Counted from the first letter of the stretch, positions 49,490 through 59,376 are shown. The stretch is 64,000 nucleotides of DNA from an uncultured Synechococcus sp. (GCA_937911865.1 CALDSK010000165.1:44593-108592), one strand, 5' to 3'. The notes: a model not told the origin generated them from the sequence alone. A program made the numbers and translations.

Positions 49490-49996
49490 ATGGAAAAGAG
49501 CATCAGCTGGCTAGAGAAATTGCTAACGCTACAGGGGCTAGAGGCTAGCGTCAGTGGGCAGGAGACGACTGGAGACTTGGGCGATGATAGCTACTGGCTA
49601 ACTATTGATACGGCCAATCTCTCGGAAGAAGACATTTCAACGCTGATCGGTGATCGCGGCTCAGTACTCGACTCTATTCAGTATCTGGCAAACACAACCC
49701 TGAATATGGGGGCTAGTGCCGATGAGCAACAGTCTTACACTATTGAAATCAACGGCTACCGCAAGGCACGCCAGTCTGAGCTGAAAAAGCTAGCAGACGA
49801 AGCCGCAGACGAAGTGTTAAATAACGGCAAGCGCGAGTACGAGGTAAAAGGGCTGTCTTCTGCCGAGCGCCGCCAGCTTCACGGCTTGCTGGGCGAACAC
49901 GAGAATATTGAGACTTTTAGCCGAGGCCGCGAGCCCGAGCGTCATTTGGTTGTCAAATTGGTCACTGAGGCGTCAGCTACCGACGAATCAGAGTAG
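49490..49996 (+). CDS. khpB: RNA-binding protein KhpB (Jag), KH and R3H domains
   Basis: A 168-aa protein from ATG 49490 (MEKSISWLEKLLTLQGLEAS). A KH-II domain has LIGDRGSVLDSIQYLANTTL, and the C-terminal R3H domain has the expected RRQLHGLLGEHENIETFSRG and arginine/histidine contacts. The upstream frame to 49412 lacks family resemblance. Jag/KhpB usually follows yidC, as here. Confidence 0.92.
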   Translation: MEKSISWLEKLLTLQGLEASVSGQETTGDLGDDSYWLTIDTANLSEEDISTLIGDRGSVLDSIQYLANTTLNMGASADEQQSYTIEINGYRKARQSELKKLADEAADEVLNNGKREYEVKGLSSAERRQLHGLLGEHENIETFSRGREPERHLVVKLVTEASATDESE

Positions 49997-50189
49997 ACCA
50001 AGACGGACTACCAGAACAGCTCATTTCTCTCACAGTCCTCCCGTCGGACAGGCCTATTACCTGTCCTTAACCGTCCTCAAAACCAGTCACTTCACAACTA
50101 GATATCTCGGAACCAGTCATCTCGGAACCAGTCACCTCACAACCGGTTGCTCGACCCAAAAGACGCCAAAAGACAATTCTCAAAAGCCT

Positions 50190-50687
50190 ATGAGAGCTAT
50201 TCATATTCCGCAGATTTTGAACGCGGCAAACAAAACGCTGGCGATTGACGTTGCAGAACATCTACCCCAGCTAGACACCCTTACGCCCGTTAAAGGTGAG
50301 CTGACAGTTGCTCACAGAGGCACATTTTTAGAAGTGAGTGCGCAGGCCGGGGCAATTATGACCCTAGAGTGCGATCGCTGTCTGCAAAGCTACAACACCC
50401 GCATCCAGGTGAACACGTCAGAAATCCTCTGGCTAGAAGACACAGTAGAGGAAGACGACGTCTTAGAAAAAGAAGTCGAGCTAGAAGATCTCGTCGAGTC
50501 TTTACCCCCTAACGGCCACTTCAAGCCAGACGAATGGCTGTACGAGCAAATGTGTCTAGCTATTCCGCAGAAGCAAATCTGCAACGCAGACTGTCAGGGC
50601 ATTGAAATTACGAGTAATCCACCTGTGCAGGAGGTTGACCATCGCTGGGCAGCGCTATCCACCCTCAAGCAACAGCTGTCCGAATAG
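50190..50687 (+). CDS. DUF177 (YceD-like) protein
   Basis: A 165-aa YceD/DUF177 protein, in many bacteria linked to 23S rRNA maturation. It has the family core GELTVAHRGTFLEVSAQAGA, then MTLECDRCLQSY and a second Cys pair in QKQICNADCQG. The first Met after a repeat-rich leader (50080-50145 carries AACCAGTCA-type repeats) is used as the start; the open frame continues far upstream without homology. It is the last gene of the rpmH-type cluster. Confidence 0.85.
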   Translation: MRAIHIPQILNAANKTLAIDVAEHLPQLDTLTPVKGELTVAHRGTFLEVSAQAGAIMTLECDRCLQSYNTRIQVNTSEILWLEDTVEEDDVLEKEVELEDLVESLPPNGHFKPDEWLYEQMCLAIPQKQICNADCQGIEITSNPPVQEVDHRWAALSTLKQQLSE

Positions 50688-50736
50688 CCGTTTCCGAATA
50701 GCCGCTTCCGAATAGCCGTTTCTGAATAGTCGTTAG
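50681..50736. repeat. Four-copy 14-bp tandem repeat across the DUF177 stop
   Basis: CGAATAGCCGTTTC variants start at 50681, 50695, 50709 and (as TGAATAG) 50723, exactly 14 bp apart. The first unit contains the stop codon. Confidence 0.85.
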
Positions 50737-51341
50737 AGTCCTGGCATGCTCACAAAACCGGGCTGCTGCTTAATTCGCTCAATCCAGTTCAAGACCCACG
50801 GATACACTTCTAACGGAACTTGCCCATCACGAGAGAGCGCAATGTAGGGAAAAACGGCAATATCTGCAATGGTAAGACGCTCGCAGGCTAACCACTCCCG
50901 TTGCGTCAGGTGCTGCTCTAGCTGCTGCAAAATGAACGTTGATTTTTTCGTTGTTTGCTCAATATCTATCGTAGATACTTTGAACAGGTGATAGAGCCGA
51001 GCAGATTCTGGTCCCTGACGCACTTCTCCAGCGGTGGTAGACAGCCAACGCATAACCTGCGCCATCGGCAGCGGCTCTAGCGGTAGCCAGCTGTCTGCCT
51101 TTTGGCCACCATACTGCCGGGCCAAATAAACCAAAATAGCCTGAGCATCTGCCAAAACAGTGTCCCCATCAACCAGTACGGGAACCTGTGCAAAGGGATT
51201 AAGCGCCAAAAACGCAGGCTGCTGATGCTCGCCCTGTTCTAAGGCTATATCGATATTTTCATACTCGACTCCCAAAAAAGCCAGCAAAAGCTTCACTTTG
51301 TAAGCGTTGCCAGAGAGCGGATGGCCGTATAGCTTCAACAT
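50733..51341 (-). CDS. Glutathione S-transferase family protein
   Basis: A 202-aa GST. The thioredoxin-like N-terminal half has MLKLYGHPLSGNAYKVKLLL, FAQVPVLVDGDTVLADAQAI and the cis-proline VPVL; the C-terminal helical domain has ERLTIADIAVFPYIAL. Possible role is detoxification of electrophiles; the substrate is unknown. It is divergent from a TetR gene 96 bp away with an operator-like site between, implying repression by that regulator. Confidence 0.92.
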   Translation of the reverse strand: MLKLYGHPLSGNAYKVKLLLAFLGVEYENIDIALEQGEHQQPAFLALNPFAQVPVLVDGDTVLADAQAILVYLARQYGGQKADSWLPLEPLPMAQVMRWLSTTAGEVRQGPESARLYHLFKVSTIDIEQTTKKSTFILQQLEQHLTQREWLACERLTIADIAVFPYIALSRDGQVPLEVYPWVLNWIERIKQQPGFVSMPGL

Positions 51342-51371
51342 AAAAAGCGCTCAAGATGATGGCTCTATTAA

Positions 51372-51385
51372 ACCGATCGTTCGGT
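51372..51385. promoter_or_regulatory. Candidate TetR operator
   Basis: ACCGA-TCGT-TCGGT is a 5-bp inverted repeat with a 4-nt centre in the GST/TetR intergenic region, close to both starts and spanning possible -35/-10 positions. AcrR/TetR regulators commonly bind short palindromes of this kind. Confidence 0.55.
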
Positions 51386-51437
51386 ATAGTGTCAATAGAT
51401 TGACTGGCACAGCATATTTATCGCTGTGGTTTCCCTT

Positions 51438-51989
51438 ATGAACCGAGAAGCACTCTTGCCTATTCTGTTTCATTTATTTCGACAGTATGGCTATGACGGA
51501 GTTAGCCTCAGTAAAATTGCAGAGGAAACAAAGTTAGGAAAAGCGAGTCTATACCATCACTTCCCAGGGGGTAAAGCCGAAATGATGGAAGCAACACTCA
51601 CTTACTCGCAGCACTGGTTTGAAGAAAATGTGTTGCAGGTGCTGCGCTCAGAAGAAGAGACGACTTATCGCTTACGACAGATGTGCGATCGCCTCAACGA
51701 TCTCTACGATGAAGGCAATCAACCCTGTTTAATGGCAACTTTAACAACAGGCATTGGGCAAGGTGTTTTTCATCATTCAGTGAAGGCGCGTCTTCAAACA
51801 TTTATCAGCGTGCTAGCAGCTGTTTTAGAAGAACACGGGTTGCCACCACAAATCGCCCAAAGGCGGGCTGAAGAGGCGTTGATTACGCTACAGGGCGCGT
51901 TGATTTTGTCACGAGGACTAGATGATTCTTTACCGTTTCAAAGAGCGATCGCGCAGCTACCACAGAAGCTGACCCAAAAGACTCTCTAA
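51438..51989 (+). CDS. TetR-family transcriptional regulator
   Basis: A 183-aa regulator with an N-terminal HTH (LFRQYGYDGVSLSKIAEETK, then LGKASLYHHFPGGKAEMMEA) and a variable C-terminal ligand domain. ATG 51438 is preferred over an upstream GTG at 51426 by comparison with family starts. Divergent placement with the GST gene suggests it represses that gene until an electrophile binds. Confidence 0.9.
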   Translation: MNREALLPILFHLFRQYGYDGVSLSKIAEETKLGKASLYHHFPGGKAEMMEATLTYSQHWFEENVLQVLRSEEETTYRLRQMCDRLNDLYDEGNQPCLMATLTTGIGQGVFHHSVKARLQTFISVLAAVLEEHGLPPQIAQRRAEEALITLQGALILSRGLDDSLPFQRAIAQLPQKLTQKTL

Positions 51990-52855
51990 AGCGTAAAACT
52001 GTTGTTCCGGAGTCTTTGAGATATCCGGACATATAAAATTAAATTTTCATTTCTTTTGCTTATCACCCATTGGATCTATCTCTCTAATTATTGATAACAA
52101 ATAGACCAATTATTTTTTTGGTTTCTGACACACGCCTCAATTGCTGTCCGTTGAAAATCAATGAAGTTTATATTCAGTGGAAGTTTCAGTGTCTTTCAGG
52201 CGAGCGAATCTTCTTGACTCAACGAATTTGTAGCAGCGTTCTTCATCGCGTTTTCACCGGCAAAAATCTTGTTTAAAGGGGCTGAAACCCTAACAGTTAA
52301 AAGCTTCCGGACGTTTTTCGAATTTCTCTAAGAAGAAGCAGTCTACATCGCCATCTGTGAAGTTGACATAAAATGTGATCGAGGTTTGAATGAGATGAGT
52401 TCAAACAGGGACACGTTCGTGTCTGCTCAATTGTCGTCACTGCTGACTGAGTGCATCTAACAAGTAACTGTTGTAATCATCAAAAGCATCATCAACCGTT
52501 CTGTTTAAATGAACAAGTCCTGCTTGTCCACTCTAAAGTTTCTCCCCAGCCGGAAAAGAGTTTTCCAGCTTTAGCTCTGCTGGCAGCTGACAGTCTGTTG
52601 ATATGTACTCTCACCCGCAAGCTGCTCCCCTGCGTGGTCTTGTAGAAGCGATTCTTTCAAGTTGCTTCTACAGCCTTTAGAACAAAAGTTTCTCTCAGGT
52701 CTAGCCTCCTGGCGCACCACGTTATTGGCGTGCGTCACGGCTCCTAGTGGCGATTCTGAGTTCGAACAAGATGCACAAAAAGAATAAGTAAAAGCGAAAA
52801 CGCGCCCGCGCACTTCTAGCGCCATCCGTCGCGACTATCAGGAGAAATCACTCAC
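51990..52855. other. 866-bp gap before the G8-domain gene
   Basis: No convincing gene. The open frames of 61-84 codons on either strand lack ribosome sites and protein-like composition. AT-rich sequence at 52020-52130 and a ribosome site AGGAGA before 52856 are visible. The region may hold a long leader or an unrecognised RNA. Confidence 0.45.
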
Positions 52856-55800
52856 ATGGATAATGCATCAACAGACAACGCAATGGGCATGAATGGCCAA
52901 AACAGCATGGAGCACGCCAGTAAAGCTCACAGTGACATGAAGCACGGCGGCTACAAGAAGGAAGGTAGCTTCGTGGACCCCATGGCGCACATGAATGACC
53001 CCGTGCAAAAGCTGATTGATAGCACCAAGCATACGCATACTGCCATTAAAAACGGTGCTTGGTCTGACCCTAGCACTTGGAGTAACGGTAAGGTTCCCGA
53101 CGACAATGCCAGGGTCTTGATTAAGAAAGGAACGGTGGTTACCTACGATCAGGTCAGTGATGCACGTATCGAAACGGTTTCTATTGAAGGTAATCTCAAG
53201 TTTGCAACGAACAAGGACACTCAGCTCAAAGTTGAAACAATTCTCAATGGCGACAGTGGCAGTCTCGACATCGGCTCTGCAGGTAACTCTGTAGCGGCAA
53301 ACAAGCGCGCTCGTATCATCTTTACTAGTGATAGCGCTGTTGACACTAAGTGGGATCCTAAACAGCTGTCTAAGGGGTTAGTGAGTCACGGCTCGGTTAG
53401 TATTCACGGCGCTGAGAAAGCCGACAAGCTGACACTAGCTGGTGACCTCTCGAAAGGCGCAAGCGTCCTCAGGTTTAAAGAATCTCCAACGGGCTGGCAG
53501 GTGGGCGATCGCATTGTTGTCGGTGGCACCAATTACAACGCTAGAGGGAAAGACAGCGACAACTCTAGATTTCAAGACGAAGTACTGACCATTACGAGTA
53601 TTCAGGGCCGGGAGGTCCGCTTTGTCAATGAAGATATCAAGTCAGGAAACCGCAACGTTTTACGCTTTGACCATGAGCGTAGCAACATTGCAGGCTCTGC
53701 GGATCGCCTTGATCTATACGTCGGTAATCTAACTCGCAATGTCACGTTTGAGACCGAGAACGGCAAAGATGTACCCATCAATCGCCGAGCTCACGTCATG
53801 CTGATGCATAACCCCGACATCAGCGTGCTTAACGCTGGCTTCTACGAGCTGGGTCGCTCTGACAAAACCAAGCTAGTAGATGACCCTGGGAAAAACGTTG
53901 ACGGTTCTAATGGTAAGGGCACCAATGCTAGAGGCCGCTATGCCTTGCACTTGCATCGCACAGGGACAGACAATCAGGCGGCTATTGTTCGCGGTAATGC
54001 AGTAGAGGGCAGCCCTGGATGGGGAATTGTACAGCACGACGCCCACGCGGGCTTGGAAGACAATGTTGTCTTTGACGTTGTGGGCGCAGGCATCGCAGCC
54101 GAAGCAGGCAACGAAGTGGGCTGGTGGACAGATAATCTCACCATTAAAACCACAGGAATTCCTGTTGTGGAGTTTAACCGTCAAACCTACGTCCGTGACC
54201 GGCTCTATGACTTCGGGGTTCAAGGCAATGGTTTCTGGGTGCAGGGCGCGGCTCAGATCAAAAACAAAGACAACAAGGCGATTAGTTCTAATCGCGAAGG
54301 GCTTTCTCTTTTTGGTGGAGCGCTCAATCGCAATCACCTACAAGATGCAACCACGCTAGAAATTAGCAGTTTGCCCAAAGAAATTCAAAAGCTCTTTCCC
54401 CCGGATCAGAAGGAGGTCGATATTCGCGATGTCCCTATGGCGACAGTTGAAGGCTTTGAAGCCTACAACGGATACGTCGGTATCGGGGTCTGGGGCCACA
54501 AGACTAATAGAGACGGTGAGCTCGACTTCAATACCGATAATCCACAAAGCGCCCATGAAGGTCGCTCGCTGATAAAAGACTTCAAAGTCTGGGGCAATCG
54601 CTTTAGAGGCGTCTCTGTGCAGTACAGCTCTAATATTGATGTCAAAGATGGGCTAGTACTGGGTAACGAAAGTGGAAAGCTCAGAGCTTTTGGCGCGGGT
54701 CTGTTAAACAATCAAGCGAGCTACGGTACCAGGTTCGATAATTTGACTGTTGCTGGCTTTGAAGTTGGCGCAGATGTTGCCTTGCCTAATACAGACAAGG
54801 AGTTTATCTCCTCAACAATTAGCAACACCGACTTTTCAAGTAACACCTATAACTTGGCCAAGGTCGGTGTTCCAACCGATCAAGGCGGGCTCAATGACTA
54901 TGCAGCCTATCTCAAACTGGTCAACAACAAATTTGAGGCCGATACCGCTAGCAACAAAGCGCCCGAGGCGAAGTTCGACGCAAAGGCGGTTGGTGGTCTG
55001 GCGCTGGAGCTAGATGCAAGCGATTCTATGGACGCGGATCCGCTCAGAGGCGGAAATCCCAATCTTTCTAGAATCGAGAGTAAGGGAATCGCAGCCTACG
55101 GGTGGGATCTAGACGGAAACGGTACAATCGACCGCTTTGGCCGAGAGATTACACATGTGTTTGACGGAGCTGGCAATAAAAATATTGGCCTGACGGTGTG
55201 GGATAGTCAGGGCAAAACAACAACGCTAAATCAGAGAATAAATGTGCAGCCAAGCGACTATGAGAACGCGTTTGTTAACGGCAATTTCTCTAGCAGCAGG
55301 TTGCAAATTTCGGGTAACGACAACTCGCAGTGGGCTGACCAAGGCTGGTTTGCCAGCAAAGGTGTAAAGGTCGTTAACGGCAGCGCGAAGATTTCTAAGC
55401 AGGGCGATCGCAGTGACTACATCGGCAATGTGACTCGTAACGACAAAGTTCATCGCGGTCAGCAAACCCTTAGCTACGATCTGAAGAACATCGATGCGGG
55501 GAAAAGTCCCTTTCACGCGAACGAAGTCACTGTTACGTTCTGGGGCGTAAACGGTCAGTTCGAGAACAGCGGCAACGCAAGCACTGGCCCGTTCCAAGTT
55601 GGCACATTACCAATGGAGCGCTCTCAGCTCTACAGCAAAACCTTCAACAAGCAAAACAACGGCCTGTTCGACTGGAAGACAATCACCGCAGACGTCAATC
55701 TGGGGAAAGGCTATGACTATCTGTTGTTCCAGGTAAATGCTGAAAAAACTAACGATACGAGAGATTTTGTTGCGGTTGACAATCTCTCTTTAGCTGGTAA

Positions 55801-56629
55801 GGCAAAAGGCAATGCTGGAGCGCCTGCTCAGCCCGTTCCGCCAACGCCGCCAACCGATCCCAGTCCCGCGCCACCACCAACCAACCCCAACCCAACACAG
55901 CCTTTGCCCCCATCACAGCCAATAAGTGCCAACATACCCTCGCCTATTGCTCATCTGACCTTTGACGAGGGCCGTGGCCGGATAGCGGCTGACTCTTCTT
56001 CTGCGGGCAGAAGAAACGGTGGCCGATTGCAGAACGGTGCCAAGTGGGTGGATGGAAAGATTGGTGATGCTGTTGAGCTAAACGGAAAAGCAAGTCGGGT
56101 CAGTCTTAACAACTCCAAAGACATCAACTTGGGTACTCATCCAGAAAGAACAATCTCTATGTGGTTTAAGGCCGAAGAGACTTCTGGTGATAACAAGCAG
56201 GTTCTGTATGAAGAGGGCGGTCGCAACCGTGGCCTGAATATGTACATTGAGGATGATTCGCTCATCATGGGTGGCTGGAGCCAGAAGGGCAACTGGGCAG
56301 AGGGTGACTGGATTGAAACGAGCAAAATTCGCTCGAACAAGTGGCATCACGTAGCCCTAGTGCTAGATGGAGAGAACACGCTTCAGCCCAATGCGCTAAA
56401 GGCCTATCTAGACGGTAAGCTAATCGGCAGCAAGCAAGGGACTCAAATGTGGCAGCATAACGATCGCATCGGTGTGGGCAACAGCAACGGTAGTACCCGA
56501 TTTGCAGATGGAACGCTAGGTAGACACAACAAAGCTGGCCTGCTCGGCGGTGTTGATGAGCTACAAATTTTCAACGATGCGCTCAGCGCCGGACAGGTTC
56601 AGCAGCTGGCGAGCGGCGGGCTTGCATAG
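52856..56629 (+). CDS. G8/beta-helix/PKD/LamG giant surface-type protein
   Basis: A 1257-aa modular protein. The N-terminal ~60 residues are Met/His-rich, with no clear signal peptide. A G8 domain follows (IKNGAWSDPSTWSNGKVPDD, then RVLIKKGTVVTYDQV; ~63-175). Residues ~175-690 are a parallel beta-helix (KIAA1199/CEMIP-like segments: RYALHLHRTGTDNQAAIVRG, SPGWGIVQHDAHAGLEDNVV). A PKD-like domain spans ~702-802, a carbohydrate-binding-like region ~805-985, a Pro-rich linker ~985-1025 and a LamG/concanavalin-like domain ~1028-1255 (IAHLTFDEGRGRIAADSSSA, TISMWFKAEET). CEMIP relatives bind or degrade polysaccharides such as hyaluronan; the substrate here is unknown. Export by a non-Sec route or an unrecognised leader is implied. 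Confidence 0.85.
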   Translation: MDNASTDNAMGMNGQNSMEHASKAHSDMKHGGYKKEGSFVDPMAHMNDPVQKLIDSTKHTHTAIKNGAWSDPSTWSNGKVPDDNARVLIKKGTVVTYDQVSDARIETVSIEGNLKFATNKDTQLKVETILNGDSGSLDIGSAGNSVAANKRARIIFTSDSAVDTKWDPKQLSKGLVSHGSVSIHGAEKADKLTLAGDLSKGASVLRFKESPTGWQVGDRIVVGGTNYNARGKDSDNSRFQDEVLTITSIQGREVRFVNEDIKSGNRNVLRFDHERSNIAGSADRLDLYVGNLTRNVTFETENGKDVPINRRAHVMLMHNPDISVLNAGFYELGRSDKTKLVDDPGKNVDGSNGKGTNARGRYALHLHRTGTDNQAAIVRGNAVEGSPGWGIVQHDAHAGLEDNVVFDVVGAGIAAEAGNEVGWWTDNLTIKTTGIPVVEFNRQTYVRDRLYDFGVQGNGFWVQGAAQIKNKDNKAISSNREGLSLFGGALNRNHLQDATTLEISSLPKEIQKLFPPDQKEVDIRDVPMATVEGFEAYNGYVGIGVWGHKTNRDGELDFNTDNPQSAHEGRSLIKDFKVWGNRFRGVSVQYSSNIDVKDGLVLGNESGKLRAFGAGLLNNQASYGTRFDNLTVAGFEVGADVALPNTDKEFISSTISNTDFSSNTYNLAKVGVPTDQGGLNDYAAYLKLVNNKFEADTASNKAPEAKFDAKAVGGLALELDASDSMDADPLRGGNPNLSRIESKGIAAYGWDLDGNGTIDRFGREITHVFDGAGNKNIGLTVWDSQGKTTTLNQRINVQPSDYENAFVNGNFSSSRLQISGNDNSQWADQGWFASKGVKVVNGSAKISKQGDRSDYIGNVTRNDKVHRGQQTLSYDLKNIDAGKSPFHANEVTVTFWGVNGQFENSGNASTGPFQVGTLPMERSQLYSKTFNKQNNGLFDWKTITADVNLGKGYDYLLFQVNAEKTNDTRDFVAVDNLSLAGKAKGNAGAPAQPVPPTPPTDPSPAPPPTNPNPTQPLPPSQPISANIPSPIAHLTFDEGRGRIAADSSSAGRRNGGRLQNGAKWVDGKIGDAVELNGKASRVSLNNSKDINLGTHPERTISMWFKAEETSGDNKQVLYEEGGRNRGLNMYIEDDSLIMGGWSQKGNWAEGDWIETSKIRSNKWHHVALVLDGENTLQPNALKAYLDGKLIGSKQGTQMWQHNDRIGVGNSNGSTRFADGTLGRHNKAGLLGGVDELQIFNDALSAGQVQQLASGGLA

Positions 56630-56666
56630 AGATAGATGGTCTGGAGATGGCATGGAGACGGCATGA

Positions 56667-56700
56667 CAGCAAAATCAGCTAGCGCTAGCTGATTTTGCTG
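56667..56700. terminator. 34-bp perfect palindrome after the G8-domain gene
   Basis: CAGCAAAATCAGCTAGC is followed immediately by its exact complement. It may fold as a terminator hairpin, but the T-run lies inside the stem. Confidence 0.55.
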
Positions 56701-56842
56701 TAGCTGAGCGCTCAATAACTCACACCTTATATCTTGGGTCTAGCCACTGTTATCGAGTAATCGATCGTCAGCTAGACCTTTTTTGTAGGTCAAAGGCTTA
56801 TGATTTAGTTTTGTTGCTATGCGTTGCTGAGTTGGGTGTGCT

Positions 56843-58366
56843 ATGAGCTTTCAAGAAGAGCTGAGCTTGCTGGTGCGATCGCGCTATCCACTTATCTATA
56901 TCCCTACCCGAGAAGAAGAACGGGCTGAAGGTGCGATCGCGGCTTGCGCCGAAGACATCGGTGGCAACCGCGCTGTATACACTTGGGACTATGTGGACGG
57001 CTATCAAGGTAATCCTACCGACAACGGCTTTGGCCGTCGCAACCCGCTACAGGCACTAGAGCTGATTGAAAAAATACCTGCTTCAGCGCCAGCTATATTT
57101 GTGCTGCGAGATTTTCACCGTTTTTTAGACGATATTGCGATCTCCAGAAAGCTACGCAACCTGCTCAAGCTGTTAAAATCTCAGCCCAAAAACATCATCA
57201 TTCTCTCCGCAGAGCTCACCATTCCGGGCGAACTTAGCAATATCATCACCGTCCTAGAATTTCCCCTGCCTGATGCCAACGAAATTCGCACAGAAGTAGA
57301 GCGGCTACTATGTGCCACCGGGAGCACCCTATCTGCTAGCGATATCGATGAGGTCATTCGCTCCTGTCAGGGCCTAGCATTAGAGCGAATTCGACGGGTG
57401 CTCGCGAGAGGTATCGCCGCCCATGGCTCCTTTGAACCAGGCGATATTGATCTCATCTTGGAAGAAAAGCAGCAGACAATTCGTCAGACTCAAATCTTAG
57501 AGTTCTACCCCGCCAGTGAAAAAATCTCGGATATTGGGGGACTCGACAACCTTAAAGACTGGCTGATCAAACGCGGCGGCGCATTTTCAGAAAGAGCCCG
57601 GCAGTATGGCCTACCCCATCCACGCGGGTTGATGTTAGTCGGCATTCAGGGGACCGGAAAGTCTTTAAGTGCAAAAGCGATCGCGCACCATTGGCACCTC
57701 CCCCTACTCCGATTAGACGTAGGTAGACTCTTCGGCGGCCTAGTCGGTGAATCAGAGTCCCGCACCCGCCAGATGATTCAGCTGGCCGAAGCCCTAGCGC
57801 CCTGTATTCTATGGATTGACGAAATCGATAAAGCCTTCGCAGGGTTCGACAGTCGCGGAGACTCTGGCACAACAAGCCGCGTGTTCGGGACCTTTATCAC
57901 CTGGCTAGCCGAAAAGGCCTCACCTGTTTTTGTCGTAGCCACCGCCAACAATATTCAAGCACTGCCACCCGAAATGCTCCGTCGCGGTCGCTTTGATGAA
58001 ATCTTTTTCGTGGGCCTACCCAGCCAAGAAGAGCGTGAAGCTATCTTTTCTGTACATCTTTCCCGGCTACGCCCTCACAATCTTTCCAGCTACGACCTTA
58101 GCCGTTTAGCCTACGAGACACCTGACTTTTCTGGCGCAGAAATTGAACAGTCTATTATTGAAGCGATGCACATTGGCTTCAGCCAGAACCGCGACTTCAC
58201 CAGCGACGATGTCTTAGAAGCGGTGAGCCAGATTATCCCGTTAGCCCGTACGGCTCAGCAGCAAATAGAAGCCCTGCAAGACTGGGCTGCTGCTGGCAGA
58301 GCCAGACTCGCTTCTCGGCAAACGTCACTAACCGATCGAATCGAGCGTCAGCGGAAAGATAAGTAA
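56843..58366 (+). CDS. ycf46: Ycf46-type AAA ATPase
   Basis: A 507-aa protein of the Ycf46 family conserved in cyanobacteria and red-algal plastids and linked to photosynthesis and carbon uptake. An N-terminal non-ATPase domain (AIFVLRDFHRFLDDIAISRK) precedes an AAA module with Walker A GIQGTGKSLSAKAIA (267-281), Walker B ILWIDEIDKAFAG and arginine finger LRRGRFDEIFFVGLP. Start ATG 56843 is the only suitable one. Confidence 0.92.
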   Translation: MSFQEELSLLVRSRYPLIYIPTREEERAEGAIAACAEDIGGNRAVYTWDYVDGYQGNPTDNGFGRRNPLQALELIEKIPASAPAIFVLRDFHRFLDDIAISRKLRNLLKLLKSQPKNIIILSAELTIPGELSNIITVLEFPLPDANEIRTEVERLLCATGSTLSASDIDEVIRSCQGLALERIRRVLARGIAAHGSFEPGDIDLILEEKQQTIRQTQILEFYPASEKISDIGGLDNLKDWLIKRGGAFSERARQYGLPHPRGLMLVGIQGTGKSLSAKAIAHHWHLPLLRLDVGRLFGGLVGESESRTRQMIQLAEALAPCILWIDEIDKAFAGFDSRGDSGTTSRVFGTFITWLAEKASPVFVVATANNIQALPPEMLRRGRFDEIFFVGLPSQEEREAIFSVHLSRLRPHNLSSYDLSRLAYETPDFSGAEIEQSIIEAMHIGFSQNRDFTSDDVLEAVSQIIPLARTAQQQIEALQDWAAAGRARLASRQTSLTDRIERQRKDK

Positions 58367-58534
58367 AGTACCAGCGGCAAAAGTCAGTAGAACGTCAGCG
58401 GAAGGAGGGTGCCTAAACGTGCTCAGAAAATAGCGAGTTATACGGGACATTCAGCTCTACTGGCCTCAACGCCTTTACCGATCGCGCTCTTCACGCTATA
58501 ACCAAATGACTCTGACATTTCTTCTCCCTCTGCT

Positions 58535-59038
58535 ATGGTGATGAAAAACTTCCTTTTAGGTCTTAGTAAATTCGTTCTCGGCATCATTTTAGCGATGCTG
58601 ATTATGAGTCTGGCCGGTGCTGCGATGGTGCGCTACTTTATGGCACGTAGCGGTGAACCTCCAGAGCGTCCGATTTACGACAACGATTTGCCAGAAGACC
58701 AGCCAGTTGCCGCAGCGCCAGAAGGGAGTGATAGCCCAGAGGTTTCTGCATTGGAAGAATCTGCGGCTGCCGAAATAGAAAACGCCCCTGAACCGGAGCC
58801 AGAAGCAGATCCGGAGCCAGACCCGGAACCCGCGCCAGAAGGGGGCTATGACGCTTACGTCACTCAGCCTGTAGGACTCATTTTGCGCTCAGGCCCAGGC
58901 GTTGACTACACCAATATCGGCGGGATTGGCTACGAAGAACGTATCACCGTTTTGGGAGAAGAGGCCGGATGGTTAAACGTTCTGCTGAGTAACGGCGAAG
59001 AAGGCTGGATAAGGGAGGGGAATACAGCGCCCGAGTAA
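58535..59038 (+). CDS. Membrane-anchored bacterial SH3-domain protein
   Basis: A 167-aa protein: one N-terminal membrane helix (~8-33), a Glu/Pro/Asp-rich spacer (~40-102), then a bacterial SH3 domain with GLILRSGPGVDYTNIGGIGY and ITVLGEEAGWLNVLLSNGEE. Such domains bind cell wall or peptides. It is likely periplasmic facing, role unknown. Confidence 0.82.
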   Translation: MVMKNFLLGLSKFVLGIILAMLIMSLAGAAMVRYFMARSGEPPERPIYDNDLPEDQPVAAAPEGSDSPEVSALEESAAAEIENAPEPEPEADPEPDPEPAPEGGYDAYVTQPVGLILRSGPGVDYTNIGGIGYEERITVLGEEAGWLNVLLSNGEEGWIREGNTAPE

Positions 59039-59208
59039 GCTACTTCACGGAGAAAAATGAGAAATTCATTAAGAAATTTGTAGCATTAAAACAGTTGATT
59101 ACACCTGGAGAAAAGGAGCCTGTTTGGGTTACAGCGAGGTGATAGCGTGTAGGCATTCTGTAAGGTCTCTGTCAGAAGCAGGCGCTGCTGAGCAGCAAAT
59201 AATCTACT

Positions 59209-59376
59209 ATGCACAACAACCTCCGTAAAGATTGGCTCGTTTCGCTAGTTATTGCCGCTTTGGGCGCTGGTGTCATCACTTCTTTCGCAGTCAATCAGGG
59301 GCAGAACCCATTTATTGGCCTCGGTATTACGGCTATCTCAGCCCTCTTTGCGGTCACGCTAGATAGCCTGCTGTAG
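59209..59376 (+). CDS. Small two-TM protein (55 aa)
   Basis: A 55-aa frame, MHNNLRKDWLVSLVIAALGA with a second hydrophobic segment NPFIGLGITAISALFAVTLD. Positive N-terminus and two hydrophobic stretches suggest a small membrane protein. No clear ribosome site. It overlaps a tandem repeat at its 3' end. Confidence 0.6.
   Translation: MHNNLRKDWLVSLVIAALGAGVITSFAVNQGQNPFIGLGITAISALFAVTLDSLL

Noticed and set aside
52091..52825. Short frames in the 866-bp gap before the G8 gene
   Set aside because: They have no ribosome sites, no recognisable family and biased composition; the gap is left unannotated.
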